From Zoogloeaceae bacterium (GTDB lineage: Bacteria; Pseudomonadota; Gammaproteobacteria; Burkholderiales; Rhodocyclaceae): a stretch of 46,776 nucleotides of DNA. Positions 29,022 through 37,610 of this stretch are shown one piece after another (within the stretch, counting starts at the first letter, position 1; every line of letters starts with the position of its first letter). Below the pieces are notes generated by a model. That model was not told where the DNA came from, ran no database searches, and saw only the letters and a list, made by a program, of their open reading frames with translations. Location of the stretch: the NCBI GenBank assembly GCA_031277315.1, contig JAITMP010000016.1, positions 1 to 46,776 on the forward strand. The letters run 5' to 3'. Position numbers and translations under genes: made by a program.

Positions 29022-29990
29022 ATGAGCAATAAGCCGAACCATCGCCAGCTTACCGGCGGCACGCTGTTGATGTGCGCGGTAGTGTTGATCTGGGGCGCGT
29101 TTCTGCCGGTGAGCAAGGTCGCGCTCGCCGTCATCGACCCTTATTGGCTGACGCTGCTGCGCTACGGCGCGGCAGCGCTTTGTTTGCTCGCCACGCTGGT
29201 GTTCATCGAAGGGCGCGGCGCGCTCTCTTGCCGGGGGCAAACGGCGCAAGTCTGGATTTTCGGCAGCGTCGGCTTCGCCGGTTTCAGCCTGCTCGTCTAC
29301 GAGGGCTTGCGCCTGACGCGGCCCGAGCATGGGGCGATGATTCTCGCTCTCGGCCCGGTCAACATCGTGCTCTGGCAATGGCTGCGCACGCGCCACCGGC
29401 CACCGGCAGCGACGCTCGCCTGCATCGCGGCCGCACTCGCCGGCGAGGCGCTGGTGGTGAGCCAGGGCGAATGGGCGCGTCTGTATTCGGGCGGCGGCGC
29501 GCTCGGCAACGGCCTCATCTATCTCGCCTCCTGCTGCTGGATCGCCTTCACGCTCGGTGCGCAGCGTTTCCCCGGCTGGTCGCCGCTGCGCTACACGGCG
29601 CTTACCTCGGCTTTCGGCTGGCCGACGATTCTGCTCGCGGTGGCGCTGGCCACCGCCAGCGGCCACAGCCACGCGCCCGCCACCGTCGAGAGCCTGCGCG
29701 AAGTGTTGTGGGCGCTGCTGTTCGTCGTCTTCGCCGTCTCCTTCGCTGCCGTGCTGTTGTGGAATATGGCGGTGGCGAAGCTCGGTCCGCTCAATGCCGC
29801 GCTCTTCGCCAACTTCGCGCCGGTGGTGACTTTTCTCATCACCGTCGGACAGGGCCACCGGCTGTTGTGGGTGGAAATCGCCGGCGCGGCGCTGGTCGTC
29901 GGCGCGCTCGTCGCCAACAATCTCGTCAACCGCCGCCTCGCCCGGCAGAGCGAACAAATACTCACCGCGACGCGACCGGCGTTGCGGTAG
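29022..29990 (+). CDS. EamA-family (DMT) membrane transporter
   Basis: 322-residue inner-membrane protein with ten hydrophobic segments in two EamA halves. The first half begins LLMCAVVLIWGAFLPVSKVAL and the second about residue 160 (NGLIYLASCCWIAFTLGAQ). Family members export amino acids or other small metabolites; the substrate here cannot be read. ATG 29022 has CAGGA right before it. It is followed nine bases later by the NAD(P)HX repair gene on the same strand. The neighbouring 5' gap is built of repeats, so its promoter region may have been rearranged. Confidence 0.88.
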   Translation: MSNKPNHRQLTGGTLLMCAVVLIWGAFLPVSKVALAVIDPYWLTLLRYGAAALCLLATLVFIEGRGALSCRGQTAQVWIFGSVGFAGFSLLVYEGLRLTRPEHGAMILALGPVNIVLWQWLRTRHRPPAATLACIAAALAGEALVVSQGEWARLYSGGGALGNGLIYLASCCWIAFTLGAQRFPGWSPLRYTALTSAFGWPTILLAVALATASGHSHAPATVESLREVLWALLFVVFAVSFAAVLLWNMAVAKLGPLNAALFANFAPVVTFLITVGQGHRLLWVEIAGAALVVGALVANNLVNRRLARQSEQILTATRPALR

Positions 29991-29999
29991 CATTGCGGC

Positions 30000-31502
30000 A
30001 TGACGCTTTCTTCCCGCTTTCCGCCGCCGCGCCCGATCCGCGATGTCGCCGCCCTGCGCGAGATCGAAGCCCGCCATGCGGATGTCAAGCCGCCGCTGAT
30101 GGAACGCGCCGGCGCCGCCGCCCTGAACGAGGCGCTGAATTTTCTCGCGCCGGACGGCCCGCCGCCGCTCATCGTCTGCGGGCCGGGCAACAACGGCGGC
30201 GACGGCTTCGTCCTCGCCCGCCTGCTGCGCGAACGCGGCTTCGCGCCGGTGACGGTCTTCACCGGCAAGGCGCACACGCTGCCGGCGGACGCGCGCGCCG
30301 CCCACGACCGCTACCGCGCCGGAGGCGGCGCGATCCTTGCCGATATTCCATCGGTCGGGAATCAATACGCGCTGGCAGTGGACGCCCTGTTCGGCATCGG
30401 CTTGCGGCGTCTGCCGGAAACGATTTATGCAAAGTTGATTGACCGCATCAACGGCATCGGCTGTCCGGTGCTCGCGCTCGACATTCCGAGCGGCCTCGAT
30501 GCCGACACGGGCCGCGTGTTCAGTCCCGCCGTCCGCGCTGACGCCACCGTCACCTTTCTCGCGCTGAAACCCGGCCTGCTGACGCTGGAGGGGCCGGATC
30601 ATTGCGGCGTCATCAGCGTTCAGGATCTGGGCATCGACGGCGCCGAGCCGCCGGCGCGCGGACAAACGATAACGCCGGCGCTGTTCGCCGCGCATCTGAA
30701 ACGCCGGCCACTGAACAGCCACAAGGGCATGACGGGCAGCGTTGGCATTCTCGGCGGCGACGCCGGCATGACCGGCGCGGCGCTGCTGGCCGCACGCGCC
30801 GCGCTGAAGATGGGCGCCGGGCGCGTCTACCTCGGCCTGCTCGACGAGGCCGCGCCGGCGGTCGACGCCGTGCAGCCGGAACTGATGCTGCGCCAGCCGG
30901 ACGACATCCTCTCCGCCGACCTCGCCACGGCGCTGGCAATCGGCCCCGGTCTTGGCCGAAGCGCGCGGGCGCTGGCCCTGCTCCGGCAAACGGCGGCAAC
31001 GGCGCTGCCGCTGCTGCTCGACGCCGATGCGCTCAACCTGATCGCGGAACACCCGGCGCTGGCGAAACAGATACGCCGCCGCAGCGCGCCGACGCTCATC
31101 ACGCCGCATCCGCTCGAAGCGGCGCGCCTGCTCGGGAGCGACGCCGCCACGGTGCAGGCCGACCGCGTGCGCGCCGCGCTCGCGCTGGCTGAAAAACTGA
31201 ATGCCGTCGCAATATTGAAAGGCTGCGGCAGCGTCATCGCCATGCCCGATGAACGCTGGTTCATCAACGGCAGCGGCAACCCGGGCATGGCCAGCGCCGG
31301 CATGGGCGACGTGTTGAGCGGCATCGCCACGGCGCTGCTGGCGCAAGGCTGGGCGGCGGAAGCGGCGGCATTATGCGCTGTGCATCTGCACGGACTGGCC
31401 GCTGACCTGCTGGCCGGCGGCGGCAACGGCCCGCTCGGCTTGACGGCCAGCGAAACCATCGACGCCGCCCGCCGCATTTTCAACATCTGGCATCAACCCT
31501 GA
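30000..31502 (+). CDS. nnr: Bifunctional NAD(P)HX epimerase / ADP-dependent dehydratase
   Basis: 500-residue fused repair enzyme for hydrated NADH and NADPH. The N-terminal YjeF_N epimerase domain (about 1-215) has CGPGNNGGDGFVLAR, VDALFGIGL and DIPSGLDADTG. The C-terminal carbohydrate-kinase-like dehydratase (about 225-500) has HKGMTGSVGILGGDAGMTGAA, AIGPGLGR, DADALN, TPHPLEAARLL and the catalytic GNPGMASAGMGDVLSGI. Length agrees with E. coli Nnr/YjeF (515). Its stop abuts the next gene (TGAATG). In many betaproteobacteria it sits beside the tRNA-ATPase tsaE; that is not so here. Confidence 0.95.
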   Translation: MTLSSRFPPPRPIRDVAALREIEARHADVKPPLMERAGAAALNEALNFLAPDGPPPLIVCGPGNNGGDGFVLARLLRERGFAPVTVFTGKAHTLPADARAAHDRYRAGGGAILADIPSVGNQYALAVDALFGIGLRRLPETIYAKLIDRINGIGCPVLALDIPSGLDADTGRVFSPAVRADATVTFLALKPGLLTLEGPDHCGVISVQDLGIDGAEPPARGQTITPALFAAHLKRRPLNSHKGMTGSVGILGGDAGMTGAALLAARAALKMGAGRVYLGLLDEAAPAVDAVQPELMLRQPDDILSADLATALAIGPGLGRSARALALLRQTAATALPLLLDADALNLIAEHPALAKQIRRRSAPTLITPHPLEAARLLGSDAATVQADRVRAALALAEKLNAVAILKGCGSVIAMPDERWFINGSGNPGMASAGMGDVLSGIATALLAQGWAAEAAALCAVHLHGLAADLLAGGGNGPLGLTASETIDAARRIFNIWHQP

Positions 31503-32399
31503 ATGTCCAACCCTGTTCCCGGCCAGCATCCGCTGCGCGGCATCGCCCTGTTCATGCTGGCGCTGATGATGTTCGCCTTGCTCGACGCGACCTCGAAACA
31601 CCTCAGCCTGACATTCGCCGTGCCGCTGCTGGTGTGGGCGCGCTACATCGTGCACTTCCTGCTCATGCTGATATTCGTCGCGCCTTCGCTGCGCATCGAA
31701 CTGGTGCGCACCGCGTATCCGGGCTTGCAGATCCTGCGCGCCCTGGCGCTGCTCGGCACCACCGCCGGCGGCATGGCCGCCTTCCGCCTCATGCCGCTGG
31801 CTGAAGGCACTTCGGTAATGTTTCTCGCGCCGCTGCTGGTCACCTTGCTGGCGGGGCCGTTTCTCGGCGAGCGCATCGGCGCCGGCCGCTGGCTGGCGGC
31901 CATCATCGGCTTCTGCGGCGTGCTGCTGGTCGTGCGCCCCGGCGCCGGGCTGAATGTCGCCGGCGTGCTGTGGGCGCTCGGCGGCGCTGTCAGCTACGCG
32001 CTGTATCAGCTTCTCACCCGGCGTTTGAGCCAGGCCGAACATCCGCTGCGGCTGCTGTTCTACACGGCGCTGATCGGCACGCTGGTGATGAGCGCGGCGC
32101 TGCCCTGGTTCTGGGTTGACGCCGCGCCGGCGCCATCGCAATGGGTGTTAATCGCCTCGCTCGGTCTTTATGGCGGCATCGGACATTTCATTTTCATCCG
32201 CGCTTTCCGGCTCGCGCCGGCCTCGACCCTGACGCCCTTCACCTATACGCAACTGGTCTGGGCCACCCTGCTCGGCTGGCTGCTGTTCGGCAATGTGCCG
32301 GACGCGCTCACCGCCGCCGGCATGGCCGTCATCGCCGCCAGCGGCCTGTGGCTGGCGCTCGGCGAACGGCGGCGGCAAGCGGCGGCAACGCGGCGCTGA
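31503..32399 (+). CDS. EamA-family (DMT) membrane transporter
   Basis: 298-residue inner-membrane protein with ten hydrophobic segments. The start is IALFMLALMMFALLDATSKH, an EamA hallmark; PLAEGTSVMFLAPLLVTLLAGPFLGE closes the first half and TPFTYTQLVWATLLGWLLFG the second. It is not closely similar to the other EamA protein at 29022-29990. ATG 31503 follows the nnr stop without a gap, implying coupled translation. Substrate unknown. Confidence 0.88.
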   Translation: MSNPVPGQHPLRGIALFMLALMMFALLDATSKHLSLTFAVPLLVWARYIVHFLLMLIFVAPSLRIELVRTAYPGLQILRALALLGTTAGGMAAFRLMPLAEGTSVMFLAPLLVTLLAGPFLGERIGAGRWLAAIIGFCGVLLVVRPGAGLNVAGVLWALGGAVSYALYQLLTRRLSQAEHPLRLLFYTALIGTLVMSAALPWFWVDAAPAPSQWVLIASLGLYGGIGHFIFIRAFRLAPASTLTPFTYTQLVWATLLGWLLFGNVPDALTAAGMAVIAASGLWLALGERRRQAAATRR

Positions 32400-32417
32400 T
32401 GTGACGATAATGTGGCG

Positions 32418-32891
32418 ATGATGAAAATGCGGCGGATTATTTTTAACGGATGTCTGATCGCGGTCTTTGCCGGATACATGAACGCCGCCTGCGCGTTTGA
32501 GGGCGTCTACCGCATGGATTGCGATTCGATCGTGGTGCCCAACGTCATGGATCATAGCGATCGGGCGCAATCGGAATCCCGATCGCAATGCAAAGCGCAA
32601 TCGGAGCGGGAAGCGTCAATAAAGATGATGCGCAACGCCGTCAATGCCAGATGGCAGATTCAGATGGGCGAGAATCCGCCCGTGTATCCTTTTGAGGAAA
32701 AACTGTCCGACAGCCCGTGCCTGATCATGCCTTCCGTGGCAATTTGCAAATTTACGCCCGGCGAGGATATTGATCTGACCCGAGGAGAACAGCCCGCCTA
32801 CCGATCCCGGACGGGCATGGTCATCATCGTCACTGCGACAAACGGTTGGCCGATAATGATCGCCGATTTGGTCAAAACGGAAAAGCAATAA
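32418..32891 (+). CDS. Secreted protein of unknown function
   Basis: 157 residues, not recognised. A signal peptide is clear (MRRIIFNGCLIAVFAGYMNAACA), cutting before FEGVYRMDC. The mature part has four cysteines (MDCD, SQCK, SPCL, AICK), suggesting disulfides, and a Ser/Gln/Glu-rich helical stretch. Several starts are possible (GTG 32412, ATG 32418, 32421, 32427); ATG 32418 is used. G+C is lower than in the flanking genes. The stop lies two bases before nadC, so the two are probably co-transcribed; no functional link is implied. Confidence 0.65.
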   Translation: MMKMRRIIFNGCLIAVFAGYMNAACAFEGVYRMDCDSIVVPNVMDHSDRAQSESRSQCKAQSEREASIKMMRNAVNARWQIQMGENPPVYPFEEKLSDSPCLIMPSVAICKFTPGEDIDLTRGEQPAYRSRTGMVIIVTATNGWPIMIADLVKTEKQ

Positions 32892-32893
32892 TC

Positions 32894-33778
32894 ATGAAAT
32901 CAGCCGCTCAATCCGCCACCCAGTCCGTCACTCATGCCGCCGCTGCGCTTGCCGGCGAAATCGAACGCAACGTCGCCGCCGCCCTCGCCGAAGACATCGG
33001 CAGCGGCGATCTCACCGCGCAACTCACGCCGGCGGACAGGCCGGCGCGCGGCACCGTCATCAGCCGCGAAGACGCCATTCTCTGCGGCATCGTCTGGTTT
33101 GAAACCTGTCTGCGCAAGCTCGACACCGGCGCGCGCATCCGCTGGCATGCCAGCGACGGCATGCGCGTCCACGCCGGCCAGACCCTGTGCGAAATCGAAG
33201 CCGACACGCGCGCCCTTCTCACCGCCGAGCGCCCGGCGTTGAATTTCCTGCAATTGCTCTCCGCCACCGCCACCGTGACGCGGAAATACGTCGACGCCGT
33301 CGCCGGCACACGGGCCAGCATCGTCGACACCCGCAAGACCCTGCCCGGCCTGCGTCTGGCACAAAAATACGCCGTGCGCTGCGGCGGCGGCGTCAACCAC
33401 CGCCTCGGCCTGTATGACGGCATCCTCATCAAGGAAAACCACATCATCGCCGCCGCCGGCGTCGACCCTGCGCTGGCGCGGGCGCGCGCGCTGGCGCCCG
33501 CCGGCGTCTTCATCCAGATTGAAGTCGAAACCCTGACGCAGCTTGAAGAAGCCCTCGCCGCCGGCGCGCAAATGATCCTGCTCGACAACATGAGCCTGGC
33601 GCAAATGCGCGAAGCCGTCGCCCTCGCCGCCGGTCGCGCCGCGCTCGAAGCCTCCGGCGGCGTCGACCTGACGAAAGTCAGAGCCATCGCCGAAACCGGC
33701 GTCGACCGCATCTCCATCGGCAGCCTGACCAAGGACGTGCGCGCCGTCGATCTCTCGCTGCGCCACGTGGAGGAATGA
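32894..33778 (+). CDS. nadC: Nicotinate-nucleotide pyrophosphorylase (quinolinate phosphoribosyltransferase)
   Basis: 294-residue cytoplasmic enzyme that makes nicotinate mononucleotide from quinolinate and PRPP in NAD synthesis. Landmarks are AALAEDIGSGDLTAQL, ERPALNFLQLLSATAT, the substrate-binding DTRKTLPGLRLAQKYAVRCGGG-like region (DTRKTLPGLR), HRLGLYDGILIKENH and EVETLTQLEEAL. Length matches E. coli NadC (297). ATG 32894 is two bases after the previous stop; an in-frame codon at 32846 lies inside the upstream gene and is not used. Confidence 0.96.
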   Translation: MKSAAQSATQSVTHAAAALAGEIERNVAAALAEDIGSGDLTAQLTPADRPARGTVISREDAILCGIVWFETCLRKLDTGARIRWHASDGMRVHAGQTLCEIEADTRALLTAERPALNFLQLLSATATVTRKYVDAVAGTRASIVDTRKTLPGLRLAQKYAVRCGGGVNHRLGLYDGILIKENHIIAAAGVDPALARARALAPAGVFIQIEVETLTQLEEALAAGAQMILLDNMSLAQMREAVALAAGRAALEASGGVDLTKVRAIAETGVDRISIGSLTKDVRAVDLSLRHVEE

Positions 33779-33956
33779 TCTATACGTCAAGAAGCTCAAT
33801 TACATGCTCACCATCTCTGCCTCCTTAAAAGACAAGCTAACAAAACAAGAAGAATCAATACGCAACCCATGCGAATTTTGATGGGATACTGTCAGTTTGG
33901 AGGATTAGGTAATATCTGAATTCGGTCTTCGATTTAAATGATTGTAAGGAGCAATA

Positions 33957-34478
33957 ATGATTAAGATTTTTGTCATAGCATTCTTCAGTATCAGCATGAA
34001 CTTGGTTTTTGCCTCTGAGTCTGAAAAAGAGACAAAAATAATTCAAATTTTCGCTGCCCAGAAGGTTAATGAACAAATACAGACTCAACTTGATTATGCA
34101 AAGGGGGAGCAATTCGAGTTATTTGCAAAAAGAATATTTAATAAAACTTTATCAGGTCATCCGGAAGCGTCGAAAATAACGAATGAAAAAGCCTCTGAAC
34201 TACTTGTGCAGTTCATGAAAAAATGCACAGAGGGCGTCACCACCGAATCCGTTCTAAAAGATGCAGCTAAAATATATGGGGAAAGCCTGACAGATCAGGA
34301 TGTCGACTTGATTCTTGCGTACTACCAATCCACAGTGGGCAAAAAAGATGTGGCTGCTACAGTAAAAATCTCAGCTTTTATTGGTAGCTCGATACTGCAA
34401 ATCATGAGCGATCAATTTGATAAGCAGCTTCCAGCACTAATCAAAGATCTTGATAAAGCAGCAACTAACCAAGATTGA
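33957..34478 (+). CDS. Secreted DUF2059-type protein in an AT-rich insert
   Basis: 173 residues. Signal peptide MIKIFVIAFFSISMNLVFA, then a helical domain. The stretch ILAYYQSTVGKKDVAATVK resembles the DUF2059 core (usually YxSPxGQK), the basis for the family call. Function of DUF2059 is unknown. A strong TAAGGAG Shine-Dalgarno lies 7 bases before ATG 33957. Base and codon use (many AAA, ATA, TTA, AAT) differ sharply from nadC and thrC on either side, which points to recent acquisition. The upstream 178 bases (33779-33956) hold no other gene. Confidence 0.75.
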   Translation: MIKIFVIAFFSISMNLVFASESEKETKIIQIFAAQKVNEQIQTQLDYAKGEQFELFAKRIFNKTLSGHPEASKITNEKASELLVQFMKKCTEGVTTESVLKDAAKIYGESLTDQDVDLILAYYQSTVGKKDVAATVKISAFIGSSILQIMSDQFDKQLPALIKDLDKAATNQD

Positions 34479-34535
34479 TCAATTACAAGATGGCCACGCC
34501 TAAATTAGGCACCGCCAATCTGTAGCGTAGCCAGT

Positions 34536-35987
34536 TCACATTCGTGCGGCGATGAACGCCTTGACCGCATCGGCATCGGCGTCCATCACCGTCACCCGTT
34601 GCGGCAGGGCTTCGATGCCCGCAAAATCGGCGGGGCGATCAGGGTCGCGGCCCAGCGCCTCGCGGATGGTTTCGGCGAACTTCACCGGCTGGGCGGTTTC
34701 CAGCACCACCATGGGCACGCCGGTTTCGCGGTATTGCTGCGCAACCCTGAAGGCGTCGGCGGTGTGGGTGTCAATCATGATTTGATAACGCTGCCAGACG
34801 GTGCGGATGGTGGCAAGGCGGTCGGCGTGGGCGCTGCGCCCGGAAACGAAGCCGAATTCGGACAGCCGCGCCAGCCAGGGCGTGCCGTTGAGATCGAAGG
34901 CGCCGCCGGCGTCGACCTTGCCCCAGAGTTCGCGGATCGCCGCCGGATCACGCCCGACCAGATCGAAAATGAAACGCTCGAAGTTGGATGCCTTGGAAAT
35001 GTCCATCGACGGGCTGGACGTGACATGCGTCTCGGCGGTCTTGCGCGGCCGGTAAATGCCGGTGCGGAAAAATTCATCAAGCACGTCGTTCTCGTTGGTG
35101 GCAAGAATCAAACGGCGGATGGGCAGGCCCATCATGCGCGCGATGTGGCCGGCGCAGATGTTGCCGAAGTTGCCCGAAGGCACGCTGAAGGAAACCTGTT
35201 CGTCATTGTTCCCGTCATCGCGGGTAGCCGCAAACCAGCCCTTGAAGTAATAAATGATCTGCGCGGCGACACGTGCCCAGTTGATGGAATTGACCGCGCC
35301 GATTTTGTATTGCGCCTTGAATGCGGCGTCGTTCGCCACCGCCTTGACGATGTCCTGGCAGTCATCGAACATGCCGCGGATGGCGATGTTGTGGATGTTT
35401 TCGTCCGCCAGCGAATACATCTGGGCGCGCTGGAAGGCCGACATTTTGCCTTCGGGCGAAAGCATGAACACGCGCACGCCGCGCTTGCCGCGCATGGCGT
35501 ATTCCGCCGCCGAGCCGGTGTCGCCGCTGGTCGCGCCGAGAATGTTGATCTGCTCGCCGCGTCGTGCCAGCTCGTACTCGAACAGGTTGCCGAGCAACTG
35601 CATCGCCATGTCCTTGAAGGCCAGCGTCGGGCCGTTGGACAGTTCAAGCAGATGCAGGCCGGGTTCCAGCGTGGTCAACGGCGTGATGTCGTTGGCATCG
35701 CCCTCCGCGCGGCAATGCCGGTAGATTTCCGCCGTGTAGGTGCGTTTGACAATGGCTTCCAGATCAGCGGCGGGAATGTCGGTGATGAATTTTTTCAGGA
35801 TGGCGAGCGCCAGTTCCGCGTAGGACAGCGTGCGCCATTCGGCCAGTTCCGCTGCCGTGACGCGGGGATACTGCTCGGGCAGATACAACCCGCCGTCAGG
35901 AGCCAGCCCGCCGAGCAGGATGTCGCAGAATTGCGGACGGGCGGCGTTACCGTTTTCATGCGCGCCACGCGTGGAAATGTAGCGCAT
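34536..35987 (-). CDS. thrC: Threonine synthase
   Basis: 483-residue PLP enzyme converting homoserine phosphate to threonine. It begins MRYISTRG, typical of the long fold-type II threonine synthases, and has the PLP lysine in GPTLAFKDMAMQ (about residue 113). ATSGDTGSAAEYA and SVPSGNFGNICAGHIA bind the cofactor phosphate. Length matches proteobacterial forms of about 470-480. ATG 35987 shares one base with the hom stop (TGATG), so hom and thrC are coupled. Confidence 0.97.
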   Translation of the reverse strand: MRYISTRGAHENGNAARPQFCDILLGGLAPDGGLYLPEQYPRVTAAELAEWRTLSYAELALAILKKFITDIPAADLEAIVKRTYTAEIYRHCRAEGDANDITPLTTLEPGLHLLELSNGPTLAFKDMAMQLLGNLFEYELARRGEQINILGATSGDTGSAAEYAMRGKRGVRVFMLSPEGKMSAFQRAQMYSLADENIHNIAIRGMFDDCQDIVKAVANDAAFKAQYKIGAVNSINWARVAAQIIYYFKGWFAATRDDGNNDEQVSFSVPSGNFGNICAGHIARMMGLPIRRLILATNENDVLDEFFRTGIYRPRKTAETHVTSSPSMDISKASNFERFIFDLVGRDPAAIRELWGKVDAGGAFDLNGTPWLARLSEFGFVSGRSAHADRLATIRTVWQRYQIMIDTHTADAFRVAQQYRETGVPMVVLETAQPVKFAETIREALGRDPDRPADFAGIEALPQRVTVMDADADAVKAFIAARM

Positions 35988-37309
35988 CAGGCCAGCTCCT
36001 CCTTGCGCAGGCGGACGATGGGCGCGAGCACCGAAGGCAGCGCCTGCACCTTGACCAGCGCGTCGTCGAGCGTGCCTTCGCGGGTGTCATGGGTGAGGAT
36101 GATGAGATCGGTTTGTGTCGATCCTTCGCCGCCGATTTCGTCGGCCTCGCGCTGGAGCACGGCGTCGATGCTGATGCCGGCGTCGGCCATGAGCATGGCC
36201 ACGCGGGCGAGCACGCCCGTCTCGTCCGCCACGCGCAGGCGCAGGTAGTAACTGGTCACCACGTCTCGCATGGGCAGAATCCGGACATCGCTCAGCGCGT
36301 CGGGATGGAAAGCCAGCGAAGGCACGCGATGCGCGGGGTCGGCGGTGTGCAGGCGGGTGATGTCCACCAGATCGGCGATCACCGCGCTGGCGGTCGGCTC
36401 GCTGCCCGCGCCCTTGCCGTAATAGAGCGTGGTGCCGACGGCGTCGCCATGCACCACCACCGCGTTCATCGCCCCTTCCACATTGGCGATCAGCCGCCGC
36501 GCCGGCACCAGCGCCGGATGCACGCGCAATTCGATGCCCTGCGCCACGCGCTTGGTGATGCCCAGCAGCTTGATGCGATAGCCCAGTTGCTCGGCATACT
36601 TGATGTCCTGCGCGGTCAGACGGGTGATGCCTTCGACATGCGCCTTGTCGAACTGCACCGGAATGCCGAAGGCAATCGCGCTCATGATGGTGGCCTTGTG
36701 CGCGGCGTCGATGCCTTCGATGTCGAAGGTCGGGTCAGCCTCGGCGTAGCCCAGCCGCTGCGCGTCCTTCAGCGCGGCGTCGAAGTCCAGCCCCTTGTCG
36801 CGCATTTCGGACAGAATGAAATTGGTGGTGCCGTTGATGATGCCCGCGATCCACTGAATGCGGTTGGCCGTCAGCCCTTCGCGCAACGCCTTGATGATGG
36901 GCACGCCGCCCGCCACCGCCGCCTCGAAGGCCACGGTTACGCCCTTGGCATGCGCCGCCGCGAAAATTTCGGTGCCGTGCACCGCCAGCAGCGCCTTGTT
37001 CGCCGTGACCAGATGCTTGCCCGCGGCGATAGTCTCCAGCGCCAGTTGTTTGGCGATGCCGTAGCCGCCGATGAGTTCGATGACGATGTCGATGTCGGGA
37101 TTGGCGATCACCGCGCGCGCATCGCTGACCACCTGAGCGCGGCCGGCAACGATCTGCTGCGCCCGCTCGACGTTGAGATCGGCAACCATGGCGATTTCGA
37201 TGCCGCGACCGGCGCGGCGGCGAATTTCTTCCTGATTGCGCGTCAGCACTTCAAACACGCCGCCGCCGACGGTGCCGATGCCAAGCAGTCCGATTTTTAT
37301 GGGTTTCAT
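35987..37309 (-). CDS. hom: Homoserine dehydrogenase
   Basis: 440-residue NAD(P)-dependent enzyme reducing aspartate semialdehyde to homoserine for threonine and methionine. N-terminal dinucleotide motif GLLGIGTVGGGVFEVL, catalytic region ANKALLAVHG, GIINGTTNFILSEM and the substrate Asp/Lys region GYAEADPTFDIEGIDAAHK, then a C-terminal ACT domain (YYLRLRVADETGVLARVAMLMAD-like, starting YYLRLRV) that usually gives threonine feedback inhibition. ATG 37309 (MKPIKIGLLG) is chosen; ATG 37327 and a frame reaching 37366 extend into hairpin repeats and are less likely. Confidence 0.96.
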   Translation of the reverse strand: MKPIKIGLLGIGTVGGGVFEVLTRNQEEIRRRAGRGIEIAMVADLNVERAQQIVAGRAQVVSDARAVIANPDIDIVIELIGGYGIAKQLALETIAAGKHLVTANKALLAVHGTEIFAAAHAKGVTVAFEAAVAGGVPIIKALREGLTANRIQWIAGIINGTTNFILSEMRDKGLDFDAALKDAQRLGYAEADPTFDIEGIDAAHKATIMSAIAFGIPVQFDKAHVEGITRLTAQDIKYAEQLGYRIKLLGITKRVAQGIELRVHPALVPARRLIANVEGAMNAVVVHGDAVGTTLYYGKGAGSEPTASAVIADLVDITRLHTADPAHRVPSLAFHPDALSDVRILPMRDVVTSYYLRLRVADETGVLARVAMLMADAGISIDAVLQREADEIGGEGSTQTDLIILTHDTREGTLDDALVKVQALPSVLAPIVRLRKEELA

Positions 37310-37344
37310 GGGAAAAGATGTTCTCATGGTTGAGGGAAGATAGC

Positions 37345-37363
37345 CCTCCCCTTCAAGGGGAGG
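37345..37363. repeat. Hairpin repeat copy 1 (CCTCCCCTTcAAGGGGAGG)
   Basis: Perfect 9-bp inverted repeat around one base. Same core as the copies at 37377-37397 and 37517-37537. Confidence 0.8.
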
Positions 37364-37376
37364 CACCGCTTACGAA

Positions 37377-37397
37377 CCCTCCCCTTCAAGGGGAGGG
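37377..37397. repeat. Hairpin repeat copy 2
   Basis: CCCTCCCCTT and AAGGGGAGGG around one base, followed by TTGGGTGGGGATGGGG. This is the common form of a dispersed G/C-rich repeat in proteobacteria. Confidence 0.8.
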
Positions 37398-37516
37398 TTG
37401 GGTGGGGATGGGGTAAAAAATGCTTGCGCCAGCAAACCATTGGAAACCATGCATCCGGCTGCCAGCGTTTTTTCAAAGGGCATTGGGAAGCGAGGCGAAA
37501 CCCATCCCCTCCCCGG

Positions 37517-37537
37517 CCCTCCCCTTGAAGGGGAGGG
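37517..37537. repeat. Hairpin repeat copy 3
   Basis: CCCTCCCCTT and AAGGGGAGGG around one base (G in place of C), preceded by CCCATCCCCTCCCCGG, the inverted counterpart of the GGGGATGGGG tract after copy 2. Confidence 0.8.
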
Positions 37538-37610
37538 AGTGGCGTGTGCAACCGCCCTTGAAGAAAACGAAGCGATGCACGCAACCTTGCCGTCGTGAAA
37601 ACAGCGCCGC

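Larger units (their letters stand above)
37310..37610. other. Repeat-bearing gap between alaA and hom
   Basis: No gene is evident. The gap holds three hairpin repeats (separate entries) and a GGTTGGGTGGGGATGGGGT tract after the second. The hom promoter must lie here or upstream in alaA; no good -35/-10 pair was found by eye. Confidence 0.6.

Noticed and set aside
29016-31346. Minus-strand open frame of 776 codons
   Set aside because: Antisense to an EamA transporter and the NAD(P)HX repair enzyme, both with intact motifs. The product is Arg/Gln/Ala-rich and motif-free.
34498-34510. Palindrome GCCTAAATTAGGC between the DUF2059 gene and thrC
   Set aside because: As a terminator it has a short stem and no T-run on either strand; as an attC core it lacks a partner site.
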